From Anaerolineae bacterium (GTDB lineage Bacteria; Chloroflexota; Anaerolineae; JAADDB01), in the NCBI GenBank assembly GCA_015486895.1, contig WFQT01000188.1, positions 1-40,972 on the forward strand: 40,972 nucleotides of DNA. Direction: 5' to 3'. Each line of letters starts with the position of its first letter. Position 1 is the stretch's first letter. Below the pieces are notes generated by a model. That model was not told the origin of the DNA and did not search any database. It saw only the letters and a list, made by a program, of their open reading frames with translations. The translations under genes were made by a program, and so were the position numbers. Shown piece by piece: positions 10,068 to 19,833 of this stretch.

Positions 10068-10849
10068 CAGGGTGGTTGTGTATTGTTCGCAGCGGTGAAT
10101 TACAAGAAATTTTGCTCGTTACCAGTCGGCCGTTTCAGTGGGGAGATGATTGGTAAAATGGCATTCTGCTTTTTGCCGACTTATTCTGATACATTGGTGT
10201 TGTCCGGGAGAGATGTAAGGAATCTGCGGAGAACCTACGTAATCAGCGTTCCACTTGACCCAGATTGAGCAGTTACGCTCTCTCAATCTATTAGGGTGAG
10301 AAAAAGATGATGAGGCGAGAGACGGACGCATGTTGGGAAATAGCTCGTTTCCTTTCGCGTCTCCGTGATTGGTCGAGTGCTGTTGACAGGTCTGTTGAGT
10401 AACAGGTTCGACGAATTCGCTAAACAACTAAAGCTCAGCTCTGCTATGTTTGGAGCCTGCCTAAACTATCCATAGAAAATGATTTGACAGGGAAGCAGCC
10501 TGCCAGTTGTGTGTTCGTTGCTTTCGAAGCTGTCTCTGCGCGTTCTGTACTCCTTGCAGCTTCCGTTTCCAGCAGGTGGGTAACCAGTATAGAGCGTCAA
10601 TCAAAATGGGAAAGTAACATTACTTAGGACATTGCTAATATTGCGACATTGTAAGTTTTACTTGTTGAAGCGTCATGGTGGGCTATCAGGTGCATTTTAC
10701 AAGAATAATTGGGGCTGTTACCTTGACTGTGGACGCGAGATGGTGGATATGACCTGATATCGACGGGATAATGCAGGGTTTGGACAAATCGGGGGGCTGG
10801 ATGCTCATTCTTTTTTTCACGCCAAGTGGGCTACGCAGAAGGAGGAATC

Positions 10850-13630
10850 ATGTCTTTGCAACCTGGCATGCATTTAGGACGCTATGAAATTGTGGCTCTA
10901 CTCGGGGAGGGTGGATTCGCTAATGTCTATGAGGGCTACCAACGCGAGTATGACCGGCGGGTCGCCGTAAAGGTGCTTCACGAGTGGTTGGCCAAGGATG
11001 CACGCATTGTAGCCAGATTTAGGGAAGAGGCGATCAAAACATTCAACCTCCAACATCCCAATATTGTGCGTGTGTTGGATTTTCAGGAGGATCGCGGTCA
11101 TTATTTCATCGTGATGGAACTTGTAAATGGCCAGTCGTTACGCCAGCTAATCAATGCTCGTGACGCGACAGATTTTGTGCACGATGATGTGGCTGCGACT
11201 CGTCTTCACGATGACGCTAATGCCAAGACGCAGCTTCACCAGCTCTCCTCTTCTTATCAAGAACTCGATCTCGGCATCATTTCCAGCATTTTTCGGGATG
11301 TGTGTGCTGCGCTCACATACGCGCATGGCGAGCAGATCATTCATCGCGATGTGAAACCGGACAATATTCTGGTGGCGAGGGACGGCCGGGCATTGTTGGT
11401 GGATTTTGGTATTGCTAAAGCCCAGGATGAAGCGCTACATCTGACTAGTACCGGTGTGCGAATTGGCTCGGCTTTATATATGGCGCCGGAGCAAATCCGT
11501 GTGTCTGGCAAGCAAGAAAGCGATTATCGTTCCGATATTTATTCTTTGGGCGTCACTTTATACGAAGTATTGACCGGAACACCCCCTTTCGTCGCGAGAG
11601 AGGCGCAAAGCATCTGGAGAATGCATTTGGAGGACCAGCCGATTCCTCCCTCACGGCAGAAACCTGATTTACCTGAGCGACTCGACGCAGTTGTGCTCAA
11701 ATGCTTGGCGAAAGACCCAAACGATAGGTACCAGAATGCTACAGATGTTGCTCAGGCGCTTTCCGATCTGATAACACCCAAACCTATCACGATCTTGTTC
11801 TCCTCCACGCCACCGGTGACTGCCAAGAAGCGTCGCGAAGAGAAAGCGAAATTGGTATGTCCGGCATGCGGATATGATTTTCATGCTACGGATGTCAAAG
11901 CTATCTGTCCGGCGTGCGGGTACGAGTTCCCTGCTGAAGAAGGGGGACAAGCTTTCTCCCAGCGAGAGGCACGCGCCAGTAAATTCCTGCGTGATTTGGG
12001 CCTCAGTGCGGACTTATCACTTGATGTGAAGGCTTACGAGTATGACAAGAGCATCAAGACGCCTCTCCAGGCAGCTACCAGGCATGCTGTCGAACATGCC
12101 AAAGAAGTTTTCGCCGATGGTGTCGTTGTTCTTCCTGAAGAGAGTCCTGATCTGCCCCAGAAATACACTGACACCAGCGCTGCCTTGTTTGATGTAGCAG
12201 CATTGATGGAATCCCAAGCCTTGAAAGAATTTCAGGTTAAGCGAACGGCCCGGCGATATCGGCGACAGTCAGTCCATAAGGCGCGAGCATTGGCCTGTGC
12301 GGTAATAGGCAAATATCACACGTCGTTGGCTGCCTCTCGCGAGAACCACGATGAGGTGGTGAAGGGATACGAACAGTCTGTCAACTGGTATCAGAGGGCT
12401 CAGGAACACGGCAAGCAGAGCGATGAGCAAAGGGAGGCATTGACATCTCGCTTTGAGGCTGCGGAGATGCTCGTCAAGCTCATTTTGGACTTTCCGCCAG
12501 AAGGACAGGATCGATTAGCAGAGCAGGCTGTGCGCGTGTTTGATGATTTGCCACCTGACTTTTGGGGTGCTGAAGCAGATAAGAAGAAAGCAAATAGTTA
12601 CCGGGGACTGTATGCCGAGAAATTGGAGACGATAGAAAGAGCTAAGAAGGAAATTGCTAATACGCAAGCCACAACCCTCGGCTATGGGAAGAAATGGCGT
12701 GCTTCTGATGAGAAATCTTTACTGGCGCCGTTACGCGCTCGGTTAAATACGTTGTTTGCACAACAACTGCCTTCGCTGTTGCCTCATGACGCTGAAATAC
12801 ATTTGACGCTTTGGATTGGCATTTTTCTCTTATGGCTTTTAGGGCGCGCACTGCTCCCACTTGGATCTTTGATCCGGGCTGCACACGTGTTAGCATTGCT
12901 GCCAATGCCTCACTTTTTATCTCCTGCCATTGGATTGATTGGGACTGCCATCAGCGGCCTGTTGATTTTAGCGCCGTGGATTTTAGGGTATTGGGGTGGG
13001 TATGGGCGCGCTCGTCCCAGCGTAAAGCATTTCAACCAGATCGATCTAATCCTTTCTTTTGTTGCCATTCTGACGCTATTGCCGTGGTTGGGGCTCTGGC
13101 TTTATGGGGCCTTACTGATGGGTTTGGGGGTTATAGCCGGTAGATATTTGGACAAAAAGAGAGCTTTCAAACGTGGGGATAAAGTAGGTATGGTTATTGG
13201 AGGTGCGTTGTTGGTGCTCTTTTTGCTCTATCTCGTGCTTTATGCTGCACCGCTCACTTTGGTGTTGGCGGCGCTTGTCGGCTTGGCCGGTTGGCTGAGT
13301 GGTGACTATCTGTGCCGGTTGGATGTGACGTCCACGGCGTTACAGCAGATCAACGAGAATCTCTCGTTGCTGGAAAAAGAGTCGACGCTCCTTGTGGCTC
13401 GGCTGCTGTACAGTGTGGATCGGGATGAGTTCGTGAATGTGGAAGCGTTGAAAAGTGGAACTGAGGACTTTCGAAACGGGTTAACCGAGATCGTTTTCGA
13501 CGGTAGTACGGGCTGGACGGTCAAGGGACTCGTAATGCAGTTGAAGAAAAGCACGATTTCTCTTTTGCGCCATGGGGTGCAGGAAGCAAGCGTCAGATTG
13601 AGAAAAGGCAAAGATCGGCAACAGAATTAA
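10850..13630 (+). CDS. Ser/Thr protein kinase with double CPACGY zinc-ribbon and C-terminal TM helices
   Basis: LGEGGFANVYEG, VAVKVL, IIHRDVKPDNI, DFGIAK, APEQ; CPACGYDF...CPACGYEF; several hydrophobic helices. ATG 10850 preceded by aaggagg. Confidence 0.93.
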   Translation: MSLQPGMHLGRYEIVALLGEGGFANVYEGYQREYDRRVAVKVLHEWLAKDARIVARFREEAIKTFNLQHPNIVRVLDFQEDRGHYFIVMELVNGQSLRQLINARDATDFVHDDVAATRLHDDANAKTQLHQLSSSYQELDLGIISSIFRDVCAALTYAHGEQIIHRDVKPDNILVARDGRALLVDFGIAKAQDEALHLTSTGVRIGSALYMAPEQIRVSGKQESDYRSDIYSLGVTLYEVLTGTPPFVAREAQSIWRMHLEDQPIPPSRQKPDLPERLDAVVLKCLAKDPNDRYQNATDVAQALSDLITPKPITILFSSTPPVTAKKRREEKAKLVCPACGYDFHATDVKAICPACGYEFPAEEGGQAFSQREARASKFLRDLGLSADLSLDVKAYEYDKSIKTPLQAATRHAVEHAKEVFADGVVVLPEESPDLPQKYTDTSAALFDVAALMESQALKEFQVKRTARRYRRQSVHKARALACAVIGKYHTSLAASRENHDEVVKGYEQSVNWYQRAQEHGKQSDEQREALTSRFEAAEMLVKLILDFPPEGQDRLAEQAVRVFDDLPPDFWGAEADKKKANSYRGLYAEKLETIERAKKEIANTQATTLGYGKKWRASDEKSLLAPLRARLNTLFAQQLPSLLPHDAEIHLTLWIGIFLLWLLGRALLPLGSLIRAAHVLALLPMPHFLSPAIGLIGTAISGLLILAPWILGYWGGYGRARPSVKHFNQIDLILSFVAILTLLPWLGLWLYGALLMGLGVIAGRYLDKKRAFKRGDKVGMVIGGALLVLFLLYLVLYAAPLTLVLAALVGLAGWLSGDYLCRLDVTSTALQQINENLSLLEKESTLLVARLLYSVDRDEFVNVEALKSGTEDFRNGLTEIVFDGSTGWTVKGLVMQLKKSTISLLRHGVQEASVRLRKGKDRQQN

Positions 13631-13674
13631 AGTTAGCATGAACAGTCATGGGAAAGCGGATCGGGGAGGAAGGT

Positions 13675-15402
13675 ATGAGTATTGCGGAATATTCCAATGT
13701 CATTGATCACCTACCGTCCATCAGGGAGATTAGAAATCTCCATAGGGCTAAGACAGGAACTCACACTCATGGTGATGTTTTCTTACTTCATCATACTGGC
13801 AATGAGGGAGTGGTTTTGAAACTCTTGTTCGAAAAACTGGTGAGCGATCAGGCATTCCAGTCGGGATTTCTTAAGGCCGCTGCGATAGCGGCTAAGTTGG
13901 AACATCCCAACTTTGTCCGCGTGTTTGGCGCCAAAAAGGTGGGCAACCAAGTGGTGTTGGCGATGCAATACGCTGACAAGGGGAGTCTCAGTGATGTCTT
14001 GGATAAGGCCGACGATAACAAACTTTCTCTCGACAAAGCGGTTCGAGTTTTAGCAGGTATCTGCGCTGCGCTAGAATACGCACATGAAAAACGAATTACG
14101 CATTGGAACATCAAGCCGGGGAGCGTATTGTTAACCAGAAATGATCAGGTTAAGCTCGATGCCTTTGATTTGGTTATGGCAATGATGGAAGCGCACGGAG
14201 GTGGGAATGCCCGTGATACCGAGGTAAAAGGTTTGGGGTCCGTGTTTTACGAAATGGTAACGGGATTACCTTACGACGAAGATACCACAAGACTGGGCAT
14301 TATTAGACCTGGAAAATTACGGAAGGTTATTAGGCGGTCGTTGGAAAGTGGTAACGGCAATCCTTATCGGAATGTGAGTCAGTTTTGCGAGGATTTTAAG
14401 AGATCTCTCCCTAAATCAGGGGGAGTGCTTGTGGCACTTGGCGATGTTTATCGCACAGCTAAACAAAGGCTAACTATTCGGTGGGAATATCCTGTTGAGC
14501 TTGATTCTGATTATTATCCTTCAGCGATTCGGTTGAACCGGGATGGGGATGTCTATTTGCTTTTGTCGTCTCGATCACAAAATGCGGGTCTGGTTTATTT
14601 TTACGACAAGCGATTTGCTGGCAAAGCTCGGCAGGAATATTCAATCGAGGGGATACCGATCAATGCATTTTTGTCCGACAATGGTGGCATTCTTTACATC
14701 GTGATACGTGGCCAGACTAACGAGTTGAGGATTTTGGAGTGGGATACTTCAAGAAAGAAATGGATTCAGGACTGGTATGTCCCTGGCGATGGGATCAGGC
14801 AGATATTGAGAATTAGAAATGATGGTAGGTTTCTTCTTGTCGAGGAGAACCAGCTTGTTATATGGGATGCCTTTCGCGGTCAATCGAAAGCAGTGAACGC
14901 AAAGTTAAGGAACAAAGAGATTATCTTGGCTGCTTATAAGGACGAGGGTGGCATTAGGATTATTTCATCACTTATCAAGAATTCTACTAGCACTGACCTA
15001 TGTATAGATATCTCTCGATTTGTTCTTGATGGTACAATTTTCTGTCGCCACCTGGACGAGCAGCAAGTTGGCGGGGATAATGATGAGCCAATGGAACGCT
15101 CGGTGCCAGCCGCCGGCCGTCGTTATTTGGGTTTTCGTATAGACGATTTACGGCTGTTCTTTTTTGATATTTCAAAGCGATCTGTTGTTTCAGTCAAATT
15201 GCCGTACAATTATGCCACTTGCGCCTCTACAATTGGCGAGCCCACTGGTGAACTGGCCATGCTGAATAAAGATATTGCCAAGGAAAGTCTTTTGTGGTGG
15301 GTCGGAAATAGAAGCGTAGCTGTTGCCATACAACAAAACCGTGAACGATTCGTACGGATCTATCCTTTGACGTACCTTCATCACATCTTGGGAGTGGGTT
15401 AA
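13675..15402 (+). CDS. Pseudokinase with C-terminal beta-propeller-like region
   Basis: Kinase fold recognisable (VVLKLL, LEHPNFVRVFG, ALEYAHEK) but HRD becomes HWN (THWNIKPGSVLL), DFG becomes DAF, and APE is absent. Repeated YLLLSS/LYIVIRG/LLVEENQLVIWD strand-rich segments follow. ATG 13675 preceded by gaggaagg. Confidence 0.8.
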   Translation: MSIAEYSNVIDHLPSIREIRNLHRAKTGTHTHGDVFLLHHTGNEGVVLKLLFEKLVSDQAFQSGFLKAAAIAAKLEHPNFVRVFGAKKVGNQVVLAMQYADKGSLSDVLDKADDNKLSLDKAVRVLAGICAALEYAHEKRITHWNIKPGSVLLTRNDQVKLDAFDLVMAMMEAHGGGNARDTEVKGLGSVFYEMVTGLPYDEDTTRLGIIRPGKLRKVIRRSLESGNGNPYRNVSQFCEDFKRSLPKSGGVLVALGDVYRTAKQRLTIRWEYPVELDSDYYPSAIRLNRDGDVYLLLSSRSQNAGLVYFYDKRFAGKARQEYSIEGIPINAFLSDNGGILYIVIRGQTNELRILEWDTSRKKWIQDWYVPGDGIRQILRIRNDGRFLLVEENQLVIWDAFRGQSKAVNAKLRNKEIILAAYKDEGGIRIISSLIKNSTSTDLCIDISRFVLDGTIFCRHLDEQQVGGDNDEPMERSVPAAGRRYLGFRIDDLRLFFFDISKRSVVSVKLPYNYATCASTIGEPTGELAMLNKDIAKESLLWWVGNRSVAVAIQQNRERFVRIYPLTYLHHILGVG

Positions 15403-18400
15403 TGATTGACCTGATATTTGACTTCCTAAACAATCTGCTTGCCAACTGGATATGGGATGTTGCCGGTCATGATCTTGTGATTGCAGGCGCCATATCAGTT
15501 GTGTTGCTTTTACTCGCGGTTGCTCGTTTTCAGGAAGGTGGATCAGCAGATAGTAAAGTGTCTGCTTTATGGAAAATCTTGCTGGCACAGTCTACTAAGA
15601 TCCTCTTCTTTTTGTTTGGTGTTGCCTGGGGAGTCTTGTGGTTTGAGACGGGATTTGTCGCGGCTGGTCGATGGGTACCTAAGCTAATGCTTTTGGTTTT
15701 TGCCTTGGTTCTTGTTTATGTGGTGTGGAGCTTTCGCACGGAGAACTGGGTGTGGTGTTATGCTGTCTTGATGGTCGCGCTCTTTATTATGTTCTTGTAT
15801 CCTACCCCTGCCAGTTGGGTTCACGGTGACTTGGCTTCTGTGTACGTCGAGGTATCTCCCAGGTATAGGGAAACCGCGTTACAAAATGTGCAGATAGGGA
15901 GTGAACTGGCTCGTCATCACATATATTCAACTATAAAGTTCTCATGGGCGGGCGCAAAGAGGCAGAATCCGGTCAGGTATCTACAATATATTAGACGTAA
16001 CGCTTTGTATGACGCGGCGGTTATGATCACGGATGACGGTGAGAAAGACAGTAATTGGCACATTTCCTTCGATCCTCCGATTAACGGTACTGATCGCATT
16101 ACTGTTACAACGCATGTTAGTATGGAGTATGTAATATCCGGCTACTTGGCACGATTGAGAATCTCGCACGGGTTGGACGCACCTTCTTACCACGACATGT
16201 CGACATTCTTGGAGTTATTGTTTCCCATGGGAAAAGTGTCTGGATGGGAAGGGCTACCAGATGAATCATTCAAGTCACTGGATGTTGCGACTCGAACGAT
16301 ACCTGACTTGTCCTACTTGATTCTCAAAAGCGCCTTCCAAACGCGAAACTGGGACTTGTTGAATTGGAAAGTGCCCACCAGTGATCTGGACTTGGAATCG
16401 TGGAGCAAAAAGCGAGTCGAAGATAGTTCGGACAAAGAGACCCGGAAAAACGTGAAGTTTGCCAAGCAGTTACTATTGCTGGGCATAGCTATTCAAAGAC
16501 GCGAGTTAGATTCTGCCGTGGAGTTAGACAAAAACCTGCATGACGAAATGACTGCTTGGGGGGAAAGCCTCCCGTCTTCACTGACAACGAAATACTACAT
16601 TTTGCACGTCAAATTGGGATTATTGTATATTGATCTTTCTAAGGACAGGGTGCAGATAGGGTCTGATGATCTCAAACATCTCATGAAAAAGGGGGAAGCT
16701 TATCAAGATGAAAGAGACTTACTATTGGGTCAAATATATCTGGACTATAGCAGTTTGATTGGGAAAGGAGGCCTTGCTGACAATGAGCGCATGTCCGAGG
16801 CGGCAAAACGATTGCAATCGGCCTGTACAGAAGCTGTTCATACCGATAGTCCCCTTTCCGGTATCGAGGCGTGTTACTGGGGATATGATAGGATCCCACC
16901 GGTATTGAGCACTGTTGACTGGATGGGTCAGGCACAGAAAATAGCCGATAGATACCACATATCTCTGAAGGAAGCATTTGTCGAAAACGCAAGAAGTAGT
17001 ATTGAGGCGATCCAGGCTGAAAAAAAGATTGAGCTCCCTATTCAGCTAATGGCATTTGTGCCGTCAACTGAACGTTCATCCAAAGAGATTGTTCTACGTA
17101 TTAAGGACGAATACAACAAAGACGCGGGTACGTGCGTGCTCAAGTTACAAAATGGTATAGGTTCACACGATGCAATACAGGAATACCGGAGTGATTCTTC
17201 TTGCAAAGTGACGGTGGGCACAGATTACCACTATCGCTGGAGTGAAAACAAACAGCATAGCGGCACTATTACTTTAAAGCCACGAAAATATTTCCTGTAT
17301 TGGACACCTTCAGGTGGGACAGAACGAAAGTTTAGCCTTGTACCCCTGGTGCTGGACTTACGCCCCATGCCGATCGATATTCATTTGGAATTTCAGCCGC
17401 AACAGAGATTCCATGTTGTCGGAGAGCCTATTACCCTGACAGCGTATTTTCGAGGCAGTTTATCTTCTGCTCACGCTTCAGAGCTTATGAATATGATTTC
17501 CACTCACGTGAAATTCAATGCAGAAATTCGGCCAGCCGCACCTTTGCACGGTAAATGTCCCCTAGAAACCCCTGTTCCACTGAATACTGACGGTTCACAG
17601 GTCGTTAGTGGACGATGGATTCCCCGTGTGGGGGCGTGTGATGCATACAATGTTCGAGTTAAAGGTGTCTCGCTCGGTCACGTAGTATACATTGGAACGA
17701 TGCCCTTGCAATCGCAGGTCATAAAACTGGATAATATTGTGCCTTGTACCATGCAGATTGCTGACAACAATGTGGTCTGGATTTATGGCGGCCCCTCTGC
17801 TCAACACTATGACCGGATAAAGAGGCCAGAAGCTGGTGAAACTTTCAAAGTGACTGGGAAGGATGCTTTTAATGAAAGGTGGGTGAGGATTGATCTTGGT
17901 GACGGAAAAGAAGGGTGGATATACAACAGCCCAGGTCATGTCATAGTACATGGCTCTCTCTCGGATGTTCCGATACTAGACAAGAGGCCACCATCCAATC
18001 CACACGTAATTACCGTTCGGGATGTAATTTTGCTTAGTGGACCTGGGGAGCGGTGTGAGAAAGTGTCTAAGATGGGACCTGGTACAGATTTGAAAATCCA
18101 GGCGCAGAGTGTGGATGGACAGTGGTGGAAGGTCCAGTACAAGGGGGGTACTGGATGGATTAGGAAAGATAATGTAGGCCAGGTTCAGGGTACAACCGAA
18201 GAAATCAAGGCCTTGTGGCCCTTGGACGTCAAGATAGTGAAGGAAACTAACACGTACGATTCGTATGGAGATTATGGGAGTAAAGCCCTTGTCGGCGATC
18301 GTTTCAGCGTTACAGGAAAAAGCCAAGACGGGAAATGCTTACAAAGCTATTTGGGCGACGTGTCAGGAGTTTGGATTGATAGTAGCGCTGTGGAGTATAT

Positions 18401-19319
18401 CGCGGGGAATATATGTGCAGTACCCGTAGTACGGAAAGATTGCCCAAAGCGGTCTCCACAGGGACCATACGTGTTGGCCAAGGGAAATGATGTGCCGCTG
18501 CATTCCGGGCCTGGGCAACAATGCGGTATAGTGACAACAGTGACTTCCGGCACGGAGCTCGCTGTCACAGCTCAGAGCGCGGATCGAGAATGGTGGAAAG
18601 TTAAATACACAGGCACCAGTGGATGGATAGCGAAGGGTCATGCGAGCCAGATCCGGGGGGCGGACAAAGAAATTGAGCCTTTGTCACTATCAAAAGTCAG
18701 GATATTGAAGAATACCGATATCTACGACTCGTCTGGCAATGTCGAGCACAAAGTTTACGCGGGCGATTATTTCAGTATTGTCGGTAAGAGCGGGGATGGG
18801 AACTGTTTGCAGGGTAGTCTCGGCGATACTGCCGGAGTTTGGATTGAAAGCAGCGCAGTGGAATACGCCAAAGAAAACGTTTGCGCTGTGCCCGTAGTGC
18901 AAGCAAAGTGTCCTGAACGGCACACATTTGTCCCTCCATGCATAGACAACTATACAATCCTTTTCCCGCGTCCTGGTGCTACTATTAGTGGGAACGTAAC
19001 CATTACGGGGAATATAGCTGTTTCTGGCTTCCAGCAATATAAGGTAGAGTATGTGAAGTTGTCTGACGACGCGAGATTGCGAGTGGAAAGAGAAAATGGG
19101 GTCCCAACTCCAACACCGTTACCGGATGGGAAATGGCATGTAATTGTTAAAGGTGTGAAGGCTCCCGCGCATGCGCATGAGCTGGCTACTTGGGCTACGA
19201 CTTCCGTTCCTGATGGAGTATATGAATTACGTTTAGTCATCGATTATGTCCAGAACGGCCACTGGAAGTATGAGCCCAGGTGTCGCATTCGGGTCAGGGT
19301 GCAGAACAAAAAGCCGTAG
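15402..19319 (+). CDS. Large membrane protein with N-terminal TM bundle and multiple extracytoplasmic SH3b-like domains
   Basis: The ATG overlaps the upstream stop (taATG). About four N-terminal TM helices; repeated WWKVKYTGTSGWI / WVRIDLGDGKEGWI SH3b motifs. Confidence 0.85.
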   Translation: MIDLIFDFLNNLLANWIWDVAGHDLVIAGAISVVLLLLAVARFQEGGSADSKVSALWKILLAQSTKILFFLFGVAWGVLWFETGFVAAGRWVPKLMLLVFALVLVYVVWSFRTENWVWCYAVLMVALFIMFLYPTPASWVHGDLASVYVEVSPRYRETALQNVQIGSELARHHIYSTIKFSWAGAKRQNPVRYLQYIRRNALYDAAVMITDDGEKDSNWHISFDPPINGTDRITVTTHVSMEYVISGYLARLRISHGLDAPSYHDMSTFLELLFPMGKVSGWEGLPDESFKSLDVATRTIPDLSYLILKSAFQTRNWDLLNWKVPTSDLDLESWSKKRVEDSSDKETRKNVKFAKQLLLLGIAIQRRELDSAVELDKNLHDEMTAWGESLPSSLTTKYYILHVKLGLLYIDLSKDRVQIGSDDLKHLMKKGEAYQDERDLLLGQIYLDYSSLIGKGGLADNERMSEAAKRLQSACTEAVHTDSPLSGIEACYWGYDRIPPVLSTVDWMGQAQKIADRYHISLKEAFVENARSSIEAIQAEKKIELPIQLMAFVPSTERSSKEIVLRIKDEYNKDAGTCVLKLQNGIGSHDAIQEYRSDSSCKVTVGTDYHYRWSENKQHSGTITLKPRKYFLYWTPSGGTERKFSLVPLVLDLRPMPIDIHLEFQPQQRFHVVGEPITLTAYFRGSLSSAHASELMNMISTHVKFNAEIRPAAPLHGKCPLETPVPLNTDGSQVVSGRWIPRVGACDAYNVRVKGVSLGHVVYIGTMPLQSQVIKLDNIVPCTMQIADNNVVWIYGGPSAQHYDRIKRPEAGETFKVTGKDAFNERWVRIDLGDGKEGWIYNSPGHVIVHGSLSDVPILDKRPPSNPHVITVRDVILLSGPGERCEKVSKMGPGTDLKIQAQSVDGQWWKVQYKGGTGWIRKDNVGQVQGTTEEIKALWPLDVKIVKETNTYDSYGDYGSKALVGDRFSVTGKSQDGKCLQSYLGDVSGVWIDSSAVEYIAGNICAVPVVRKDCPKRSPQGPYVLAKGNDVPLHSGPGQQCGIVTTVTSGTELAVTAQSADREWWKVKYTGTSGWIAKGHASQIRGADKEIEPLSLSKVRILKNTDIYDSSGNVEHKVYAGDYFSIVGKSGDGNCLQGSLGDTAGVWIESSAVEYAKENVCAVPVVQAKCPERHTFVPPCIDNYTILFPRPGATISGNVTITGNIAVSGFQQYKVEYVKLSDDARLRVERENGVPTPTPLPDGKWHVIVKGVKAPAHAHELATWATTSVPDGVYELRLVIDYVQNGHWKYEPRCRIRVRVQNKKP
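17998..18918 (+). repeat. Tandem duplication of a two-SH3b module (about 150 aa per unit) inside the 15402-19319 CDS
   Basis: ...LLSGPGERC..WWKVQYKGGTGWI..TYDSYGDYGSKALVGDRFSVTGKSQDGKCLQ..SSAVEYIAGNICAVPVV versus ..PLHSGPGQQC..WWKVKYTGTSGWI..IYDSSGNVEHKVYAGDYFSIVGKSGDGNCLQ..SSAVEYAKENVCAVPVV. Confidence 0.85.
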
Positions 19320-19771
19320 CAAGTTGTAGCGGTGATTCTCTGCGAGACGGTGTCGTGGCCAGGGGGGTATCATGAATCTGGCGCTCCACTGCGGAGGAAA
19401 AGAGTGGTAAATTATGGTTCTTGCCAACATTGGGCGAAGCCACTCCTTGGAGAGGTTCGCTTTGTTCACTTCCGGGCGCCAACCAGTCTGACTGCGATCT
19501 CACTGATGCTGACTGGCATTCGGCAGCCCCCAGGTTGCCGGTGGGTTCCTTCTGGTGCGGTATAGTTCACAGCGGATGGCAGTAACAATGCCATTTGGAG
19601 CAGTCTGCGCTTTAGCCGCATCGACGACGCGACGGCGTGGCCTCGAGATGGCAGGTTGCGGACTTTGTTGGAGCGCGACAAGAGTTTTTTTGACGCTCTG
19701 CGGCTCTACGGCCGGTATTTTCAAAGGATTTATCGTTAGTCTATGGCACACTATTGCGGATGAAAATTGAG

Positions 19772-19803
19772 ATCAGCGTGCATCAGCGTTAATCAGCGTT
19801 CCA
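19772..19803 (+). repeat. Three 10-bp-spaced ATCAGCGTNN iterons
   Basis: gATCAGCGTgcATCAGCGTTaATCAGCGTTCCA; units start at 19772, 19782 and 19792. Confidence 0.8.
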
Positions 19804-19833
19804 TTTTCGAGAGCGAATGGGGGGGGGAACAAC

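Noticed and set aside
10083-10268. 61-aa ORF in the 782-bp intergenic gap
   Set aside because: No clear RBS, composition or motif; overlaps the iteron and inverted repeat.
19320-19833. Possible degraded gene in the 514-bp gap
   Set aside because: Short ORFs on both strands with no recognisable domain; cannot support an identity.
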